64,000 bases of DNA from JACCZX01 sp963710675 (GCA_963710675.1 CAVQBE010000002.1:248001-312000), one strand, 5' to 3'; shown: positions 33,351 through 44,169, numbered from the stretch's first letter. Made by a program: numbers and translations. The notes: generated by a model from the letters alone, not told the origin.

Positions 33351-34341
33351 ATGATGACAATGAATCGCATTTTACGAATCAGTTTCGGCGGGCTGCTCGC
33401 ATGCAGCTGCATTGCTCACAACGCCGATCGTTCAAGCGCAGGCATATCCAAACAAGCCGATCAAAATTATCGTGCCTTATCCACCCGGGGGCACGTCGGA
33501 CATTCTGGCGCGCGCGATCGGGCAGAAGCTCACCGATTCGCTCGGCCAGACGATCGTCGTCGAGAACAAGCCGGGTGCGAATGGCAACCTCGGCGCGGAC
33601 TTCGTTTCGAAGAGTGCTCCCGATGGATACACGCTGCTCCTTGCAGATATCGGCGCACTCGCGATCAGCCCGAGTCTGTACAAGCTTTCGTTCGACCCGG
33701 CCACCGATTTTTCGCCGGTAACGATGGTGGCGTATTCACCGCACATCCTCGTCGTACATCCTTCGGTTCCGGTGAACAATACAAAGGAACTGATCACGCT
33801 CGCCAAGTCGAAGCCGGGCAAGATGAACTTCGCCGCTTCGAGCGTTGGTAGCGCGCCGCATCTGGCCGGGATCGAGTTCGCGTCGCGCGCCGGAGTCGAC
33901 TGGGCCTACATTCCATACAAGGGAGGCGCACAGGCGATTACCGACATGGCGGGTGGCCAGGCCGACGTGATGTTCAACGGCATGTTGGCGACGTACCCGC
34001 ATGTGAAAAGCGGCAAGCTGAAGATCCTCGCGGTTTCCAGCAGCAAGCGGATGAGCGCGATTCCCGATGTGCCGACGGTTGCCGAATCTGCGGGACTCGA
34101 GAATTTTCAGACCGGCTCGTGGCAAGGCGTGGTGGCGCCGCCGAACACACCGAAAGAAATCGTTGCGCGCCTCGGCACGGAGATCACAAAGGTCCTGAAT
34201 ACGCCAGAAATGAAAGAGCGCCTCGCTGCGCAGGGCGCGGAAGTGCTAACCAACACGCCCGAGCAGTTCTCCACGTTTATTCGCGACGAGAAAGCGCGTT
34301 GGGCGAAAGTCGTCAAGACGGCAAATCTGAAACTCGAATAG
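33351..34341 (+). CDS. Bug/TctC family receptor (frameshift in signal peptide)
   Basis: Second periplasmic receptor of the Bug family, about 330 aa. Start at 33351 is six bases after AAGGAG. The signal peptide (NRILRISFGGLLACSC) runs into another frame near 33405; the mature chain reads AYPNKPIKIIVPYPPGG, ENKPGANGNLGA and APDGYTLLLAD. It lies between a sugar-acid-type dehydratase and an aldolase and probably delivers their substrate. Confidence 0.9.
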
Positions 34342-34349
34342 GAGATAGC

Positions 34350-35115
34350 GTGACCACCCTCGATACCCGATTGCCCGGGCTGCTGAAGGGCAGCAAACCC
34401 CTGTTCGGCATGTTCGTCGGTATTGCGAGTCCCGCGATCGTCGAGATGTGCGGGCACGCAGGATTCGACTTCGTGATCCTGGACAACGAACACGGCCCCG
34501 CCAGCATTGAAACCACCGAACATCTGATACGCGCCGCGCGTTGCGTGAACATGATTCCGATCGTTCGCACGATGGAAGCGGATATCTTGCGCATACTCGA
34601 TATCGGGGCGTCCGGCATCCAGGTGCCGCAGGTGAATACCGCAGAGCAGGCTCGCCGCATCGTCGCCGCCGCGAAATATCCTCCCGTCGGAAATCGCGGC
34701 GCAGCCTTTTCTCCGCGCGCGGCGGGCTACGGTTTCTTCGGCGGTCCTGCGCACGCGAAAGCTTCCAACGAAGGGATTGGTGTCATCCTGATGATCGAGA
34801 CGCTGGAAGCGCTCGGCAATCTGGATGAGATCCTAGCGGTGCCCGGCATCGACGCAGTGTTCATCGGCCCGAACGATTTGTCGTTCGCAATGGGGCACGA
34901 GGGGAATCAGAGGCATCCTGACGTCATTGCCGCGATCGACGGGGCGATCAAGAAAATCGCGGCGACCAAAGTGGCGGCGGGCTTGATGACGATTCCCGGT
35001 TGAAGATCAGCGCAAATATGCTGCACTCGGCGCGCGCTACCTGACGACGCAGATCGCAGCGGTGATCGGTGGCGCATTGAAAAGCACCGTCACAGCGATG
35101 CGTGCGCCAGGATGA
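34350..35115 (+). CDS. HpcH/HpaI family aldolase (one frameshift)
   Basis: Class II pyruvate aldolase of about 255 aa. It has GMFVGIASPAIVEMCGHAGF, the metal glutamate region MIETLEALGNLDEIL and FIGPNDLSFAMG. The usual LDxEHAP element is LDNEHGPAS. Start is GTG at 34350, behind AGGAG. A break near 35000 moves the stop to TGA 35113-35115 (ending TAMRAPG). With the dehydratase it could perform dehydration then retro-aldol cleavage of a 2-keto-3-deoxy sugar acid. Confidence 0.87.
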
Positions 35116-35120
35116 CCGTT

Positions 35121-35606
35121 TCACAGCCAGCGGCGAACTCTCCGCTTATATGCCAAGTAGGTCTCGCCAAACTTTCGCTCAAGATAAGCCTCCTCCGGCA
35201 GGATCGCTAACTTTTGCAGCAGCCAAGCGCAAACCGGAGTCAAGATCAGAATCCACAGGTTCATCAACGCTACCGCGATGCCAATGCAAACAAGCACCAT
35301 TTGCAGGTACATCGGATTGCGTGTGAAACGGAACGGGCCGCGCTCGACAATCTCCGTAGTGGGCTTCCAAGGGTTCTCGCTTTGCCCTGTTCGCCGGAGT
35401 TGTACAACAGACCGCCAGCCGAGACCGAGCACTGCGCCAGCCACGATCAAACCACCCATCCAATAGCGTTCCGGTACTGGAAACTCGAAGCCAAGCTCAA
35501 TTGGCCAGAGGCGATTGAGCGCTACTCCAGCTAACACGGTCAGCAACGGTATGGCGGGAGGGAATATCCGGACTGCGGCTGCGTCTCTTTCGTGCTTAGG
35601 GTTCAT
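35121..35606 (-). CDS. isoprenylcysteine carboxyl methyltransferase-like membrane protein
   Basis: 161 aa, intact, with three or four transmembrane helices and the ICMT/PEMT C-terminal SAM-binding block: RNPMYLQMVL then EEAYLERKFGETYLAYKRR. Members methylate small molecules or lipids; substrate unknown. Its codon use looks less GC-rich than its neighbours. It is convergent with the aldolase (5-bp gap) and downstream of an attC-like hairpin, which hints at acquisition as a gene cassette. Confidence 0.8.
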   Translation of the reverse strand: MNPKHERDAAAVRIFPPAIPLLTVLAGVALNRLWPIELGFEFPVPERYWMGGLIVAGAVLGLGWRSVVQLRRTGQSENPWKPTTEIVERGPFRFTRNPMYLQMVLVCIGIAVALMNLWILILTPVCAWLLQKLAILPEEAYLERKFGETYLAYKRRVRRWL

Positions 35607-35628
35607 CTGTGCTCCATCGCACCGCGCG

Positions 35629-35706
35629 GCTCAAAGACAGAGTTGTGCCGCCGAACGAGGTGCGCAGCGCGGTGGTGTAGGCATCGGACAACACGCGGCG
35701 TTAGGC
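35629..35706 (+). repeat. attC-like recombination-site fold
   Basis: The 78-bp segment has the layout of an integron attC site: a 3' box GTTAGGC (35700-35706) that fits GTTRRRY exactly, a weaker 5' box GCTCAAA (35629-35635), and an inner stem GTTGTGCCG (35642-35650) with CGGACAAC (35685-35692) that leaves one unpaired G (35647). Unpaired spacers of 6-7 bases lie between boxes and stem. The reverse complement of the 3' box, GCCTAAC, contains the stop codon of the flanking hydrolase gene, as in many cassettes. Orientation of the boxes and of the genes disagree, so it may be a degenerate site. Confidence 0.4.
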
Positions 35707-36267
35707 GGCATCGTTGCTTTGAATGTCGGTGGCAACGCCTGTCAGGTTGTTTCCGAACTGGTGGCCGCCACTGTTGACTACTCGCGTGACAGCGCGCGGG
35801 ATTCGTGCACCGTGAAGTGCCAGGTGCGCGAACGGGACGACATCGTCGTCGCGACAATGGTAGAAGAAGATTCGCGGAATGAACGCAAGCTTCTCAGCGA
35901 TATCGCGCGGCAGCTTAAGGTCATCGAAGTTCCAGCGATCCTCATCCCATGACGGGGCGGCGAGCAAGAACAGGCCAGCGATTGGTCTTTCAACCTTCTC
36001 CTCCGATAGGTACTTCAGCAGGATGGATCCGCCCACAGAGTGCGCTACCAATATCACCATGTCGGGAATGCGCGACAACTCTGAGGAGATCTGCTCTTTC
36101 CAAGCCTTTACGTTCGGATCGGCTTCACTCGGCATTCTGGGAAAGCGCACGTCGTACTTTGGGCCGAGCGCGCGCTTCAGTGAGTTTGCTAACGGCGCGT
36201 CTTCGGAGTGCGCACCCTTGCCTCCGCCCTGAATGAAGAGAACGCAAGTCTTAGTCAGTGCGTCCAC
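35701..36267 (-). CDS. alpha/beta hydrolase, RBBP9/YdeN-like
   Basis: 188 aa, intact. The nucleophile elbow AHSVGGS and a likely acid/base pair (CRDDDVVPF and NSGGHQFG) complete a serine hydrolase triad; QGGGKGAHSE near the start is the oxyanion loop region. Start is GTG at 36267. The stop TAA is part of the attC-like box GCCTAAC. The 190-bp stretch upstream (36268-36458) holds a 12-bp perfect palindrome (36372-36383) and no gene. Confidence 0.8.
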   Translation of the reverse strand: MDALTKTCVLFIQGGGKGAHSEDAPLANSLKRALGPKYDVRFPRMPSEADPNVKAWKEQISSELSRIPDMVILVAHSVGGSILLKYLSEEKVERPIAGLFLLAAPSWDEDRWNFDDLKLPRDIAEKLAFIPRIFFYHCRDDDVVPFAHLALHGARIPRAVTRVVNSGGHQFGNNLTGVATDIQSNDAA

Positions 36268-36458
36268 CGTCTAGCAACCTCGTCGTCTGGTGGCTGACCG
36301 CTGTCGCGTAGCGAACGAAGTCACCGCGCTTCAACTTGAACGGCCGACGCCTTGGTGGCGGTACTTCTTATTGTTGCGCAACATCAAGCGTTTTGGCTCG
36401 ATACGCCGATAACTTACTCATGAGCGTGATCGGCTGTACGTTGGCTCCCTGCTGATCT

Positions 36459-36806
36459 CTACTTCGCGGCGATCACCATGATCTCGACCAGCGCTTTCGG
36501 ATCGGCGAGCTTCGCTTCGACGCAGGCGCGCGCAGGCAGATTTTTCTTATCGACCCACTCGGTCCACACCTCGTTCATCGGAGCGCGGTTACGGATATCG
36601 GTCACCCAGATATGGCATTGCAGGACTTTGGACTTGTTCGAACCGCACTTGCCGAGCAGGCGGTCTATTTCGTCGAGGATCTCCTTCGTCTGTCCCTTCA
36701 CATCCTTGTTCAGGTCTTTCGCCACGATCCCCGCTAGGTAAACAGTGTCGCCATGCTCCACGGCCTGCGAAAGGATTGCGCTCTGGTCATGCCGGGTAAT
36801 CGTCAT
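36459..36806 (-). CDS. RidA family protein
   Basis: 115-aa YjgF/RidA-type protein that typically hydrolyses reactive enamine/imine intermediates. It has VYLAGIVAKD, the QTKEILDEIDRLL helix and the C-terminal ARACVEAKLADPKALVEI, in which the arginine that binds the substrate carboxylate is present. Start at 36806 follows CAGGAG. It lies downstream of the oxidase genes. Confidence 0.85.
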   Translation of the reverse strand: MTITRHDQSAILSQAVEHGDTVYLAGIVAKDLNKDVKGQTKEILDEIDRLLGKCGSNKSKVLQCHIWVTDIRNRAPMNEVWTEWVDKKNLPARACVEAKLADPKALVEIMVIAAK

Positions 36807-36871
36807 CGCGTGGCTCCTGTTGGTTTTTGGTGCCATCGAGTTTATCTGCGAGCGCCTGGAACGCGACAGCG

Positions 36872-37136
36872 TCACGTGGTTGCGACACAGATCATTGCTC
36901 CGTAGACGAGCGCAATCGGCACCGCACTCCACAACACGCCGACCAGCGCTAGAACCGCAGCGCCAATTTGAACCGTAGCTTGCGTGGCACCCGATTCTGC
37001 CGCTGCACGACGATTGCCGGACGGCCCGGACGGTCAGCACCATCAGCATCGCGATCGCCGCCGCGCTGATGGCCCATAGCCAAAGGTTGGGCGCTGATAG
37101 CCGAGTGGTTTGAAGCGATGCAACTGCAGCGCGCAC
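36872..37136 (-). CDS. small membrane protein downstream of the caa3 oxidase (frameshifted)
   Basis: About 88 aa with two hydrophobic helices (LWAISAAAIAMLMVLTV and AAVLALVGVLWSAVPIALV) joined by a polar loop where the frame breaks (near 37020). GTG start at 37136, 12 bp after the ctaD stop; end at TGA 36872. No named family recognised; small unknown membrane proteins are frequent in oxidase operons. Confidence 0.55.
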
Positions 37137-37148
37137 GCGACTTCGGCG

Positions 37149-39818
37149 CTAGCGTAAGCAGACAAAGAAGTGTGCGGCCCAGATGAACATGGGCAATGCG
37201 CCATGCAACGCGCCTGCCGTGAAGCCGTCGGCCAGCTTCGCTTCTGGCGTATCGCTCGACATCGAATGACTCGTCATCCAACGAAGCCTCGGCAGTACCT
37301 GAATCGCGACAACGATCACAGCGCCCTGCACTGCTGCGTATTGCCAAAACAAAACGATGTTGTCGAGCGTTGCGCGCGCGTTGGGCCGCAGGCGACCGCT
37401 CGCAAAGCGTGCGATCAGGTAAGCGCGCCATCAGCGTGATGACCACGACGTGCAATCCCTGATAGCTGACGAGTGTCATCACCGTCGCGCTCCACGCGTT
37501 GGCCTTCGGCTGTAAGCCCAGCATCCAGATGTCCCCACGCATTCGCAGCAAAGCCAATACCGGCGCCCGTCAGCGCGAGAGCGATAACGATGCCGAACAT
37601 GACCTTGCTTCGCGTCGATATATCGGTCACATTCCATCGCCGCACGATTTCCATCAGCAGCGCACTGCCGAGCCAGGCCGCAACGCTGGCGATATCAAAC
37701 CCCAGGTCAGGCAGACGCGCGCCGGCGGGCGGACACACATCCGACATCAATGAGACATGGACATGCGCGAAAGCGAATGACGCGCAGATCGTCGCGTCGA
37801 CAATCAGCAGAATTACGACCGCCCACCAAGAATGCGTTCGCATGCCCGCCGCGCTGACCCGCAGCGGCGGCCGATTATCTGCCGCGTTAACGGTTGCACG
37901 AGTGCGGCGTGGGGTCGGTCTCCCATAGCCAGATCATCATCGCGACGATCGCGATGACGCCGCACGCGAATGCCGGCAAGATCATTTTCACCGGTCAGCA
38001 GCAAGAAAAAACCCGCGGTTCCGGCCGCAGCCGTGATCGGCCACCAGCTGTCGCCGGTCAAGATCAGCAGGTGCGGTCGGCCGCGCAGCGCGCGGGCTCG
38101 TCATCAGTGTCTCGCGCCGGCCCGGACGTGGTACCGGGCAACCAGTGTTGCCCCGCTTCAATCTCGTTTACCAATGATCTGCGCGTCCACAGCGGGTCGC
38201 GCGAGTCGATCTCGGGAATGCTGCGCAGGCCGTACTCCTCGTTGCCCGCCCACTCGAGCGTCGAACCTTCCACGGATTTTCGTTTTTCTTTTCCGGCTCG
38301 CCACCAGGTACGCAGCGCATCGAACATGAACAGCGCGATGCCCGCGGCCAGCATGAATGCGCCGACCGTGGACATCAGATTCAAGCTGTCGAGGCCCAGG
38401 CCGGCTGAGTACGTATACACACGCCGCGGCATGCCGAGCACGCCCGATAGGTGCATCGGAAAAAATGCGACATTGAAGCCGACGAACATCAGCCCGAATA
38501 TCCAGCGCGCCAGCCGTTCGGACAACACGTGGCCGTTCAGCAGCGGCGTCCAGTGATACAGCGCGGCAAATACCGGAAACACCATTCCGCCAATCAGCAC
38601 GTAGTGCAAGATGCGCCACGACAAAGTAGGTGTCGTGCACCTGCCAGTTGAACGGCAGCACAGCGACCATCACGCCGGTCAAGCCTCCGAGCACGAAGAT
38701 GAACAGAAAGCCTAGAAGAAAGAGCGCCGCACCGGTGATCCGCAGCGGCCTTGCCAAAGCGTTGCAAGCCAAGCTGAAGATCTGAATCGCCGCCGGCACC
38801 GAGACCGCGAAGCTCGCGGCCGAAATCAGCATCATCCCGAGCATGCCCAGGCCAGCGGTAAACATGTGATGCGCCCACACCGCGAAGCCGAAGAATCCGG
38901 TCGCAAGCAGCGCCAGCACGATCGCGCGATAGCCCACCAGCGGCGTGCGCGCGAGCGTGTAGATCATCATCGTCACCAGCCCCGCCGCCGGCAGAAAGAT
39001 GATGTAGACCTCCGGGTGGCCGAAGAACCAGAACAGGTGCTGCCACAGAATCGGATCGCCGCCGCGCTCGGCGATAAAGAACGGCCAGTCGAGCGAGCGC
39101 TCGAGCTCGAGCAATGTCGTTCCCGCGATCACGGCCGGAAACGCAAAGATGATCATCAGTGCAGTGATCAGCATCGCCCACGCAAATATCGGCATCCTGC
39201 CGAGCGTCATGCCCGGCGCGCGCGTGAACAGCACGCCGATGATCAGTTCGATCGCGCCCGCGATCGCCGAGATTTCGATGAAGCCGATTCCCAGCAGATA
39301 CCAATCGGCACCGATGCCGGCCGAGTACTCGCTCGTCAGCGGCGGGTACATGAACCAGCCACCGTCGGGCGCGACGCCGAAAAAGATCGTCATGAAAAAT
39401 GCGGTGCCGCCAAACGCATAGGCCCAGTACGCATACGCACCGAGCCGCGGAAACGGCATATCGCGCGCGCCGAGCATGTTCGGCAGCATGTAGACGGCGA
39501 TCGCTTCGACGACCGGGATGGCGAACAGGAACATCATCACGGTGCCGTGCATCGTGAAGAGCTGGTTGTAAAGCTGAGGACTGACCAGCGTGTTGTTCGG
39601 CACCGCGAGCTGCGTGCGCATGATCAGCGCAAGCACGCCGGCAAGCACGAAGAAGATCAGCGCGGTCGCGATGTACAGCACGCCGATCTGCGTGTTGTTG
39701 ACGCGCGAGAAGGAGCGCCAGCCGGACGCCGGCTTCCACGCGCGCTCGAGCTGCTCAAGCTCGCCGGCCGGGCGCGGCAGCGAGCTGGGCAGATCGGGGC
39801 GACGAGAGCTCGCGTCAC
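37149..39818 (-). CDS. ctaD: cytochrome c oxidase subunit I fused to a subunit III-like domain (frameshifted)
   Basis: Haem-copper oxidase catalytic subunit, about 890 aa. In the subunit I part: MHGTVMMF (haem ligand), GHPEVYIIFLP (CuB histidine and the cross-linked tyrosine), WAHHMFTAG (CuB histidines) and VHDTYFVV. The C-terminal part (SWWAVVILLIVDATICASFAF, HGALPMFIWAAHFFVCLR) is a subunit III-like helix bundle, so this is the I-III fusion class. GTG start at 39818 overlaps the ctaC stop. Frame breaks occur near 39800, 38625, 38050-37990 and 37540-37350. Confidence 0.85.
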
Positions 39819-40733
39819 TTCAGCCCATCGAGAAACGCGGCCAGAGCAGCCAGCGATGCTTGATCCAGATGATCGAAGCCCGGCATGCGCGCACCCGGTT
39901 TGATGTGCTGGATGTCGGCGACCCAGCGAGCGAAGCTGCCGGCTTCGCACCGGCAGTTCGCCCGCACCGATATACAGGCGGCTCGCCACATGCGTCAGGT
40001 CCGGCGCCGTCTGCATGGCTCTGCGCCTCGGCAATGCCGCGCACTGTGTGGCACGCATTGCAGCGCAGCTCGGTGAACAGACGCGCGCCATCTCTGTGCT
40101 GCAGCATCACTCGGCGCGATCGGCGGGTGCGCTCTGCGCAGCAAGCCATCGATCGAACTCGTCGGGTGCAACGGCAACCACATGCAGCGCCATCTTCGCG
40201 TGTTGATCGCCGCAAAATTCTGCGCAGACGCCGCGATATACGCCTGGCTGCGACACCTTGAGTCCGCAAATGCGAACCCGACCCGGAACCATGTCGACTT
40301 TGCCTCCGAGTGCCGGGACCCAAAAGCTATGAATGACATCGGCCGTCGTCATTCCCAGCAGTCACTGTTCGGCCTACCGGTAAACGAATTTCATTTGCAG
40401 AGCGAATCACCTGACCCGTTGCCGGATCGCGGTAACGCACCTCCCACCACCATTGAACGCCGGATACTTCGATGACCAGTGTCCGTCACCGGATTGCCGC
40501 AGTGGAAGGCCGCGCGCCGTCGAATAGATGAGCAACGCCGACAGCACCACGACTGGAAACGCGATGCCGCCGCCCGCGATCCAGAGCCCACGCGCTACCG
40601 CGCACCAGACGACGTCGCGCGCAAAACGAGGCCAAGCACGTCATCACGCCAATGAAGATCACAGCTGCACCAATGGTCAGAACAACCGCAACTTCCAACG
40701 AGGTCTCGGCCGATGCGTAGAGGGATTCAGCAC
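39815..40733 (-). CDS. ctaC: cytochrome c oxidase subunit II with fused cytochrome c domain (frameshifted)
   Basis: caa3-type subunit II. N-terminal helices, the VQWWWEVRY aromatic patch, then the CuA site CAEFCGDQHAKM (C-x3-C-x3-H-x2-M). A C-terminal cytochrome c domain follows with CNACH and the methionine in ARMPGFDHL. GTG start at 40733. Breaks near 40710, 40610, 40345, 40120 and 39950. Electrons probably enter through the fused haem c. Confidence 0.85.
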
Positions 40734-40744
40734 GCGGCTTGGCC

Positions 40745-41100
40745 CTACCGGAGTTGCATCAGGTAAGCCGCGAGCAACTGTGCATCGGCGGGCGTCACAC
40801 CCAGGTTTGGCATCAACGTGCCTGGCACGAGCGACGGCGGATCGATGATCCAGCGCATTAGGTTTTGTTCGTCATTCGGAACATGCCCCGCAATGTAGCC
40901 GCGTCGTCCGAATGATTCGAGCGTCGACGCGACGTTCCATTGGCTGCGTTGACGCCGGGAATGATGTGGCAGGCGCCGCATTGGTACTGTTGCGCCAACT
41001 GACGTCCCCGCTCGGCGTCGCTGGAGGCATTCGAGCAGGCTCCCGCTACGATCGATAGCACGATGCAAAAACCTACGCGAACCAGACTGATTGAATTCAT
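40745..41100 (-). CDS. cytochrome c lipoprotein (one frameshift)
   Basis: About 118 aa with a lipoprotein signal (SIVAGACSNAS, lipobox cysteine) and a single c-type haem site CGACH; the axial methionine is in TLMPNLGVT. A break near 40935 joins the two halves. It is the first gene of the oxidase cluster and likely donates electrons to the CuA/haem c subunit. A 67-bp divergent gap separates it from the dihaem cytochrome gene. Confidence 0.8.
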
Positions 41101-41167
41101 GATCGACAGCTTACGTAAGCAACTTTCATCGTAGCCCGCTTTCTTCTGCGTTTCCCTTGCGCCTAAA

Positions 41168-42001
41168 TTGAACAGAACCCTTGCAATGCTGTTGTCGGCT
41201 GCTGGTCGTTGCCGCTGCCGGCGCGCGGCGTTTGTGTGGAGCGGCGTCTACAACATCGCGGCAAGCTCACCTCACACGCAGGCGGTGTATTCGTTGCTCG
41301 AAACGACAATGCAGCAGTCAGTGCGCCTGCGCGCGCGCAACATCGAGCCTCCGGCACTCGACACACCCGGCGTGTTCGAGCGTGGTGCAGCGTGCTATCA
41401 GCATCGCTGCCAGCTATGTCACGGAGGACCGAGCGTGGCGCAGGACGACATCGCACTCGGGATGCAGCCGCTTCCCGGCCCACTGGCTGACGCGAATTCG
41501 CGATGGAAAGCGCGCGAGCTCTACTGGATCACGCGAAACGGCATCACGATGAGCGGCATGCCGGCGTTGGAAACTTCAGTTCGCTGATGGCGACATCTGG
41601 GCGATCGTGGCATTCGTGCAACGCTGCCGCAGCTGTCGCCGACCGAATATCGGCAGCTGATGGCGTCGAGGCATGGCGAGCGCTGCGGCATCGACGAAGC
41701 ACACCGGCAGGCGAGTCAGTCCGGTGACGCCAAGCGCGGACGCACGGCAATCTCCCAATACGGATGCAACGGCTGCCACCGAATCCCCGGTATTACCGGA
41801 GCGGAGGTGATGTGGGCCCTCCCCTTGCGGGTATTGCGCGTCGCCAATTGATTGCGGGCCAGATTGCCAACACTCCGGAAGCGATGGTGCTCTGGATACG
41901 CGATCCTCAGAGCGTCGACCCTCGCACCGCGATGCCGAATCTGCGCGTTACCGAGCCGGATGCACGTGATATCGCCGCATACTCTCGCAACGTTGCTGTA
42001 A
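41168..42001 (+). CDS. dihaem cytochrome c (frameshifted)
   Basis: About 278 aa with an N-terminal membrane/signal segment and two haem c sites, CQLCH and CNGCH, each with a later methionine (SGMPA and TAMPNLRVT). Frame breaks: near 41215, TT for T at 41567-41568, near 41630, 41815 and near 41982. The corrected end is TAA 41999-42001. It is divergent from the caa3 cluster, so it may be a donor to the oxidase or acceptor of a periplasmic dehydrogenase such as the next gene. Confidence 0.8.
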
Positions 42002-42061
42002 ATAGGCATGTCAAATGCTCGGCAGTGCCGAGAGTGACTGCTCCGGGAAAACCCAAATGAA

Positions 42062-43375
42062 ATGATGCGGCTTGGCTTCACTGGTGGCATGGCGGTCGTA
42101 CTTCGTGTCTTCGTGCGCTGAGCCGGCGAGCACTCCGGTCACCTCGGTGTCGGTCCGACGCCGCAGTTGCCGGCACCAAAGACTCCGCTGATCCCCACGG
42201 TTCACATCGCGCCTGCTGTAGGGTGGCCTGCTGACGTGCTGCCGACTGCCGCACCTGGCACGCGCGTCGTCGCGTTTGCAAGCGGACTCGACCATCCGCG
42301 CTGGGTTTACGTGCTTCCGAATGGTGACGTAGTTGTTGCGGAGTCCAATGCCCCAAAGCGTCCCGAGCGCTCGGGTTTGTATTTCTGGGTCATGGGCAAG
42401 GTTCAGGCGCGCGCTGGAGCTGGTGTTCCAAGCGCGAACCGCATTACGTTGCTGCGCGACGCCGACGGCGATGGCGTGGCCGAAGTTCGCAGTGCCTTTC
42501 TGACGCAGCTGAATTCTCCGTTTGGAATCACGCTGGTCGGCGATCAACTGTATGTGGCGAACACAGACGCGGTGATGCGCTTTCCGTACAAGGAAGGAGA
42601 GACGGAGATCAAGACGCCTGGCACCAAGGTCGTTGATCTACCTGCTGGGCCATTTAATCATCACTGGACCAAGAACGTGATTGCCAGTCGCGACGGATCG
42701 AAGCTGTATGCCACCGTCGGATCAAACAGCAATGTCGCAGAAAACGGTTTGTCGATGGAAGAAGGACGCGCGGCGATCTGGGAAATCGACCCCGCAGCGG
42801 GAAGCCGCCGACTGTATGCGTCGGGATTGCGCAATCCAAACGGTATGGCGTGGGAGCCGACCACCGGGCATGCTGTGGACGGTCGTCAACGAGCGCGACG
42901 ACTCGGCCACAACCTCGTGCCTGATTATCTGACTTCAGTTCGCGATGGTGGCTTCTACGGCTGGCCATGGAGCTATTTCGGTCAGCACGTCGACGAGCGC
43001 GTCGAGCCCAAGCGGCCCGATCTAGTTGCGAAGGCAATCGTGCCCGATTACGCGCTGGGCTCGCACGTCGCTGCCCTTGGCCTGACGTGGAGTGAGGGCA
43101 ATACGTTGCCTGCTCAGTTTGCCAGCGGAATGTTCATCGGCCAGCACGGTTCATGGAACCGAAGCCACGCAGTGGCTACAACGTCGTATTCGTTCCATTT
43201 GCCGCCGGCAGACCCTCCGGTGCGCCGGTCGATGTCCTGACCGGCTTTGTCAACGCTGACGGGAAAGCCTATGGACGCCCGGTTGGCGTGGCGATTGATC
43301 GCCGCGGTGCGTTGCTGGTGGCCGACGACGTTGGCAACATGATCTGGCGCGTGACATGCGGCGGGTGCCAAGTAA
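42062..43375 (+). CDS. sorbosone dehydrogenase/PQQ-like soluble aldose dehydrogenase family, lipoprotein (frameshifted)
   Basis: About 437 aa. The N-terminus looks like a lipoprotein signal (LASSCAEPAS after a frame correction near 42105). The beta-propeller family blocks are VFASGLDHPRWVYVLPNGDV-like, GLRNPNGMAWEP, GGFYGWPWSYFGQH and GSWNRS. Members oxidise sugars or aldehydes with a quinone cofactor or act as structural propellers. Breaks near 42880 and 43150 and an extra T at 43357 set the end at TAA 43373-43375. Confidence 0.82.
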
Positions 43376-43381
43376 GTCGGT

Positions 43382-44169
43382 TTGCAGCTGCATTTGCAGT
43401 ATTGCGCCGATCGTTCGCGCACGCATTCGTTTGCGATAGCCAAGCGCAGGTCAGTCGAGCAGCGTGACCCGACTGTCGTCACATCGAAGTCGCGAGCAAC
43501 AGCGCGAAGTCGCAAGGCACTACGGCGCGTAGCCGACACCGCCGATGCAGCGCGACGCGTCGTCGATTTAACGAACGCTTTTCGCCGCCAGGAAAATCTG
43601 CAACCAACGGGGCCGGCTCCGCAACTCGCAAGCGCGGCGCGTTACTTTGCCGACTTCATGGCGCGTACTGGAAAGTTCAGTCATTCTGCCGACGGCAGCG
43701 AGCCAGCCGCACGCGCAAAGCGCTTCGGCTACGAGTACTGCATCTGTCTCCGAGAACATCGCTTATGTTTTCAGCTCCGAAGGCACCGATACCTCAGAGC
43801 TCGCGCGGCGCGTCGTCGAAGGCTGGCAAAAGTCGCCAGGCCACCGCGAAGAACATGGTCGATCCGAACGTTACGGAAACCGCAGTTGCGATTGCTCGTA
43901 GCCCGCGAACCGATTACTACTATGCGGTCCAGCTGTTCGGCAAGCCAAAGTCACAGATGGTCGAATTCAAGGTGGCAAACCGAACCGGCGTTCGAGTTGA
44001 ATACGCGCTTGACGGACAGATATTTCAGCTACCCGCGCGCGCTACGATCACCCACCAGGTTTGCAAACAACCGGTCGTTCAATTTCACGGGAAAACCCTG
44101 CAGCCGGCCTCCGGCCAGCAGCTGGTGATCGTGAACGATCAGAATGGCATGCAAGTCCAAGTGCAGTAG
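43382..44169 (+). CDS. CAP/SCP domain protein, probably exported (frameshifted)
   Basis: Cysteine-rich secretory/CAP-fold protein of about 260 aa. CAP signatures: a histidine in GKFSHSADG, SENIAYV, and GWQKSPGHR followed by NMVDP after frame breaks near 43745 and 43845. A C-terminal beta-rich extension (VEYALDGQIFQLPARATI) follows. The start is uncertain because the N-terminal signal region is shifted between frames around 43380-43500. Function of bacterial CAP proteins is poorly defined. Confidence 0.7.

Noticed and set aside
36268..36458. Second attC-like site upstream of the hydrolase gene
   Set aside because: GTCTAGC and GTTGGCT only approximate the core boxes and no stem of the right shape joins them; only a 12-bp palindrome at 36372-36383 is certain.
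38866..39903. 345-codon open frame on the plus strand opposite ctaD/ctaC
   Set aside because: Arginine- and histidine-rich translation without any family motif; it mirrors the codon bias of the oxidase genes on the other strand.
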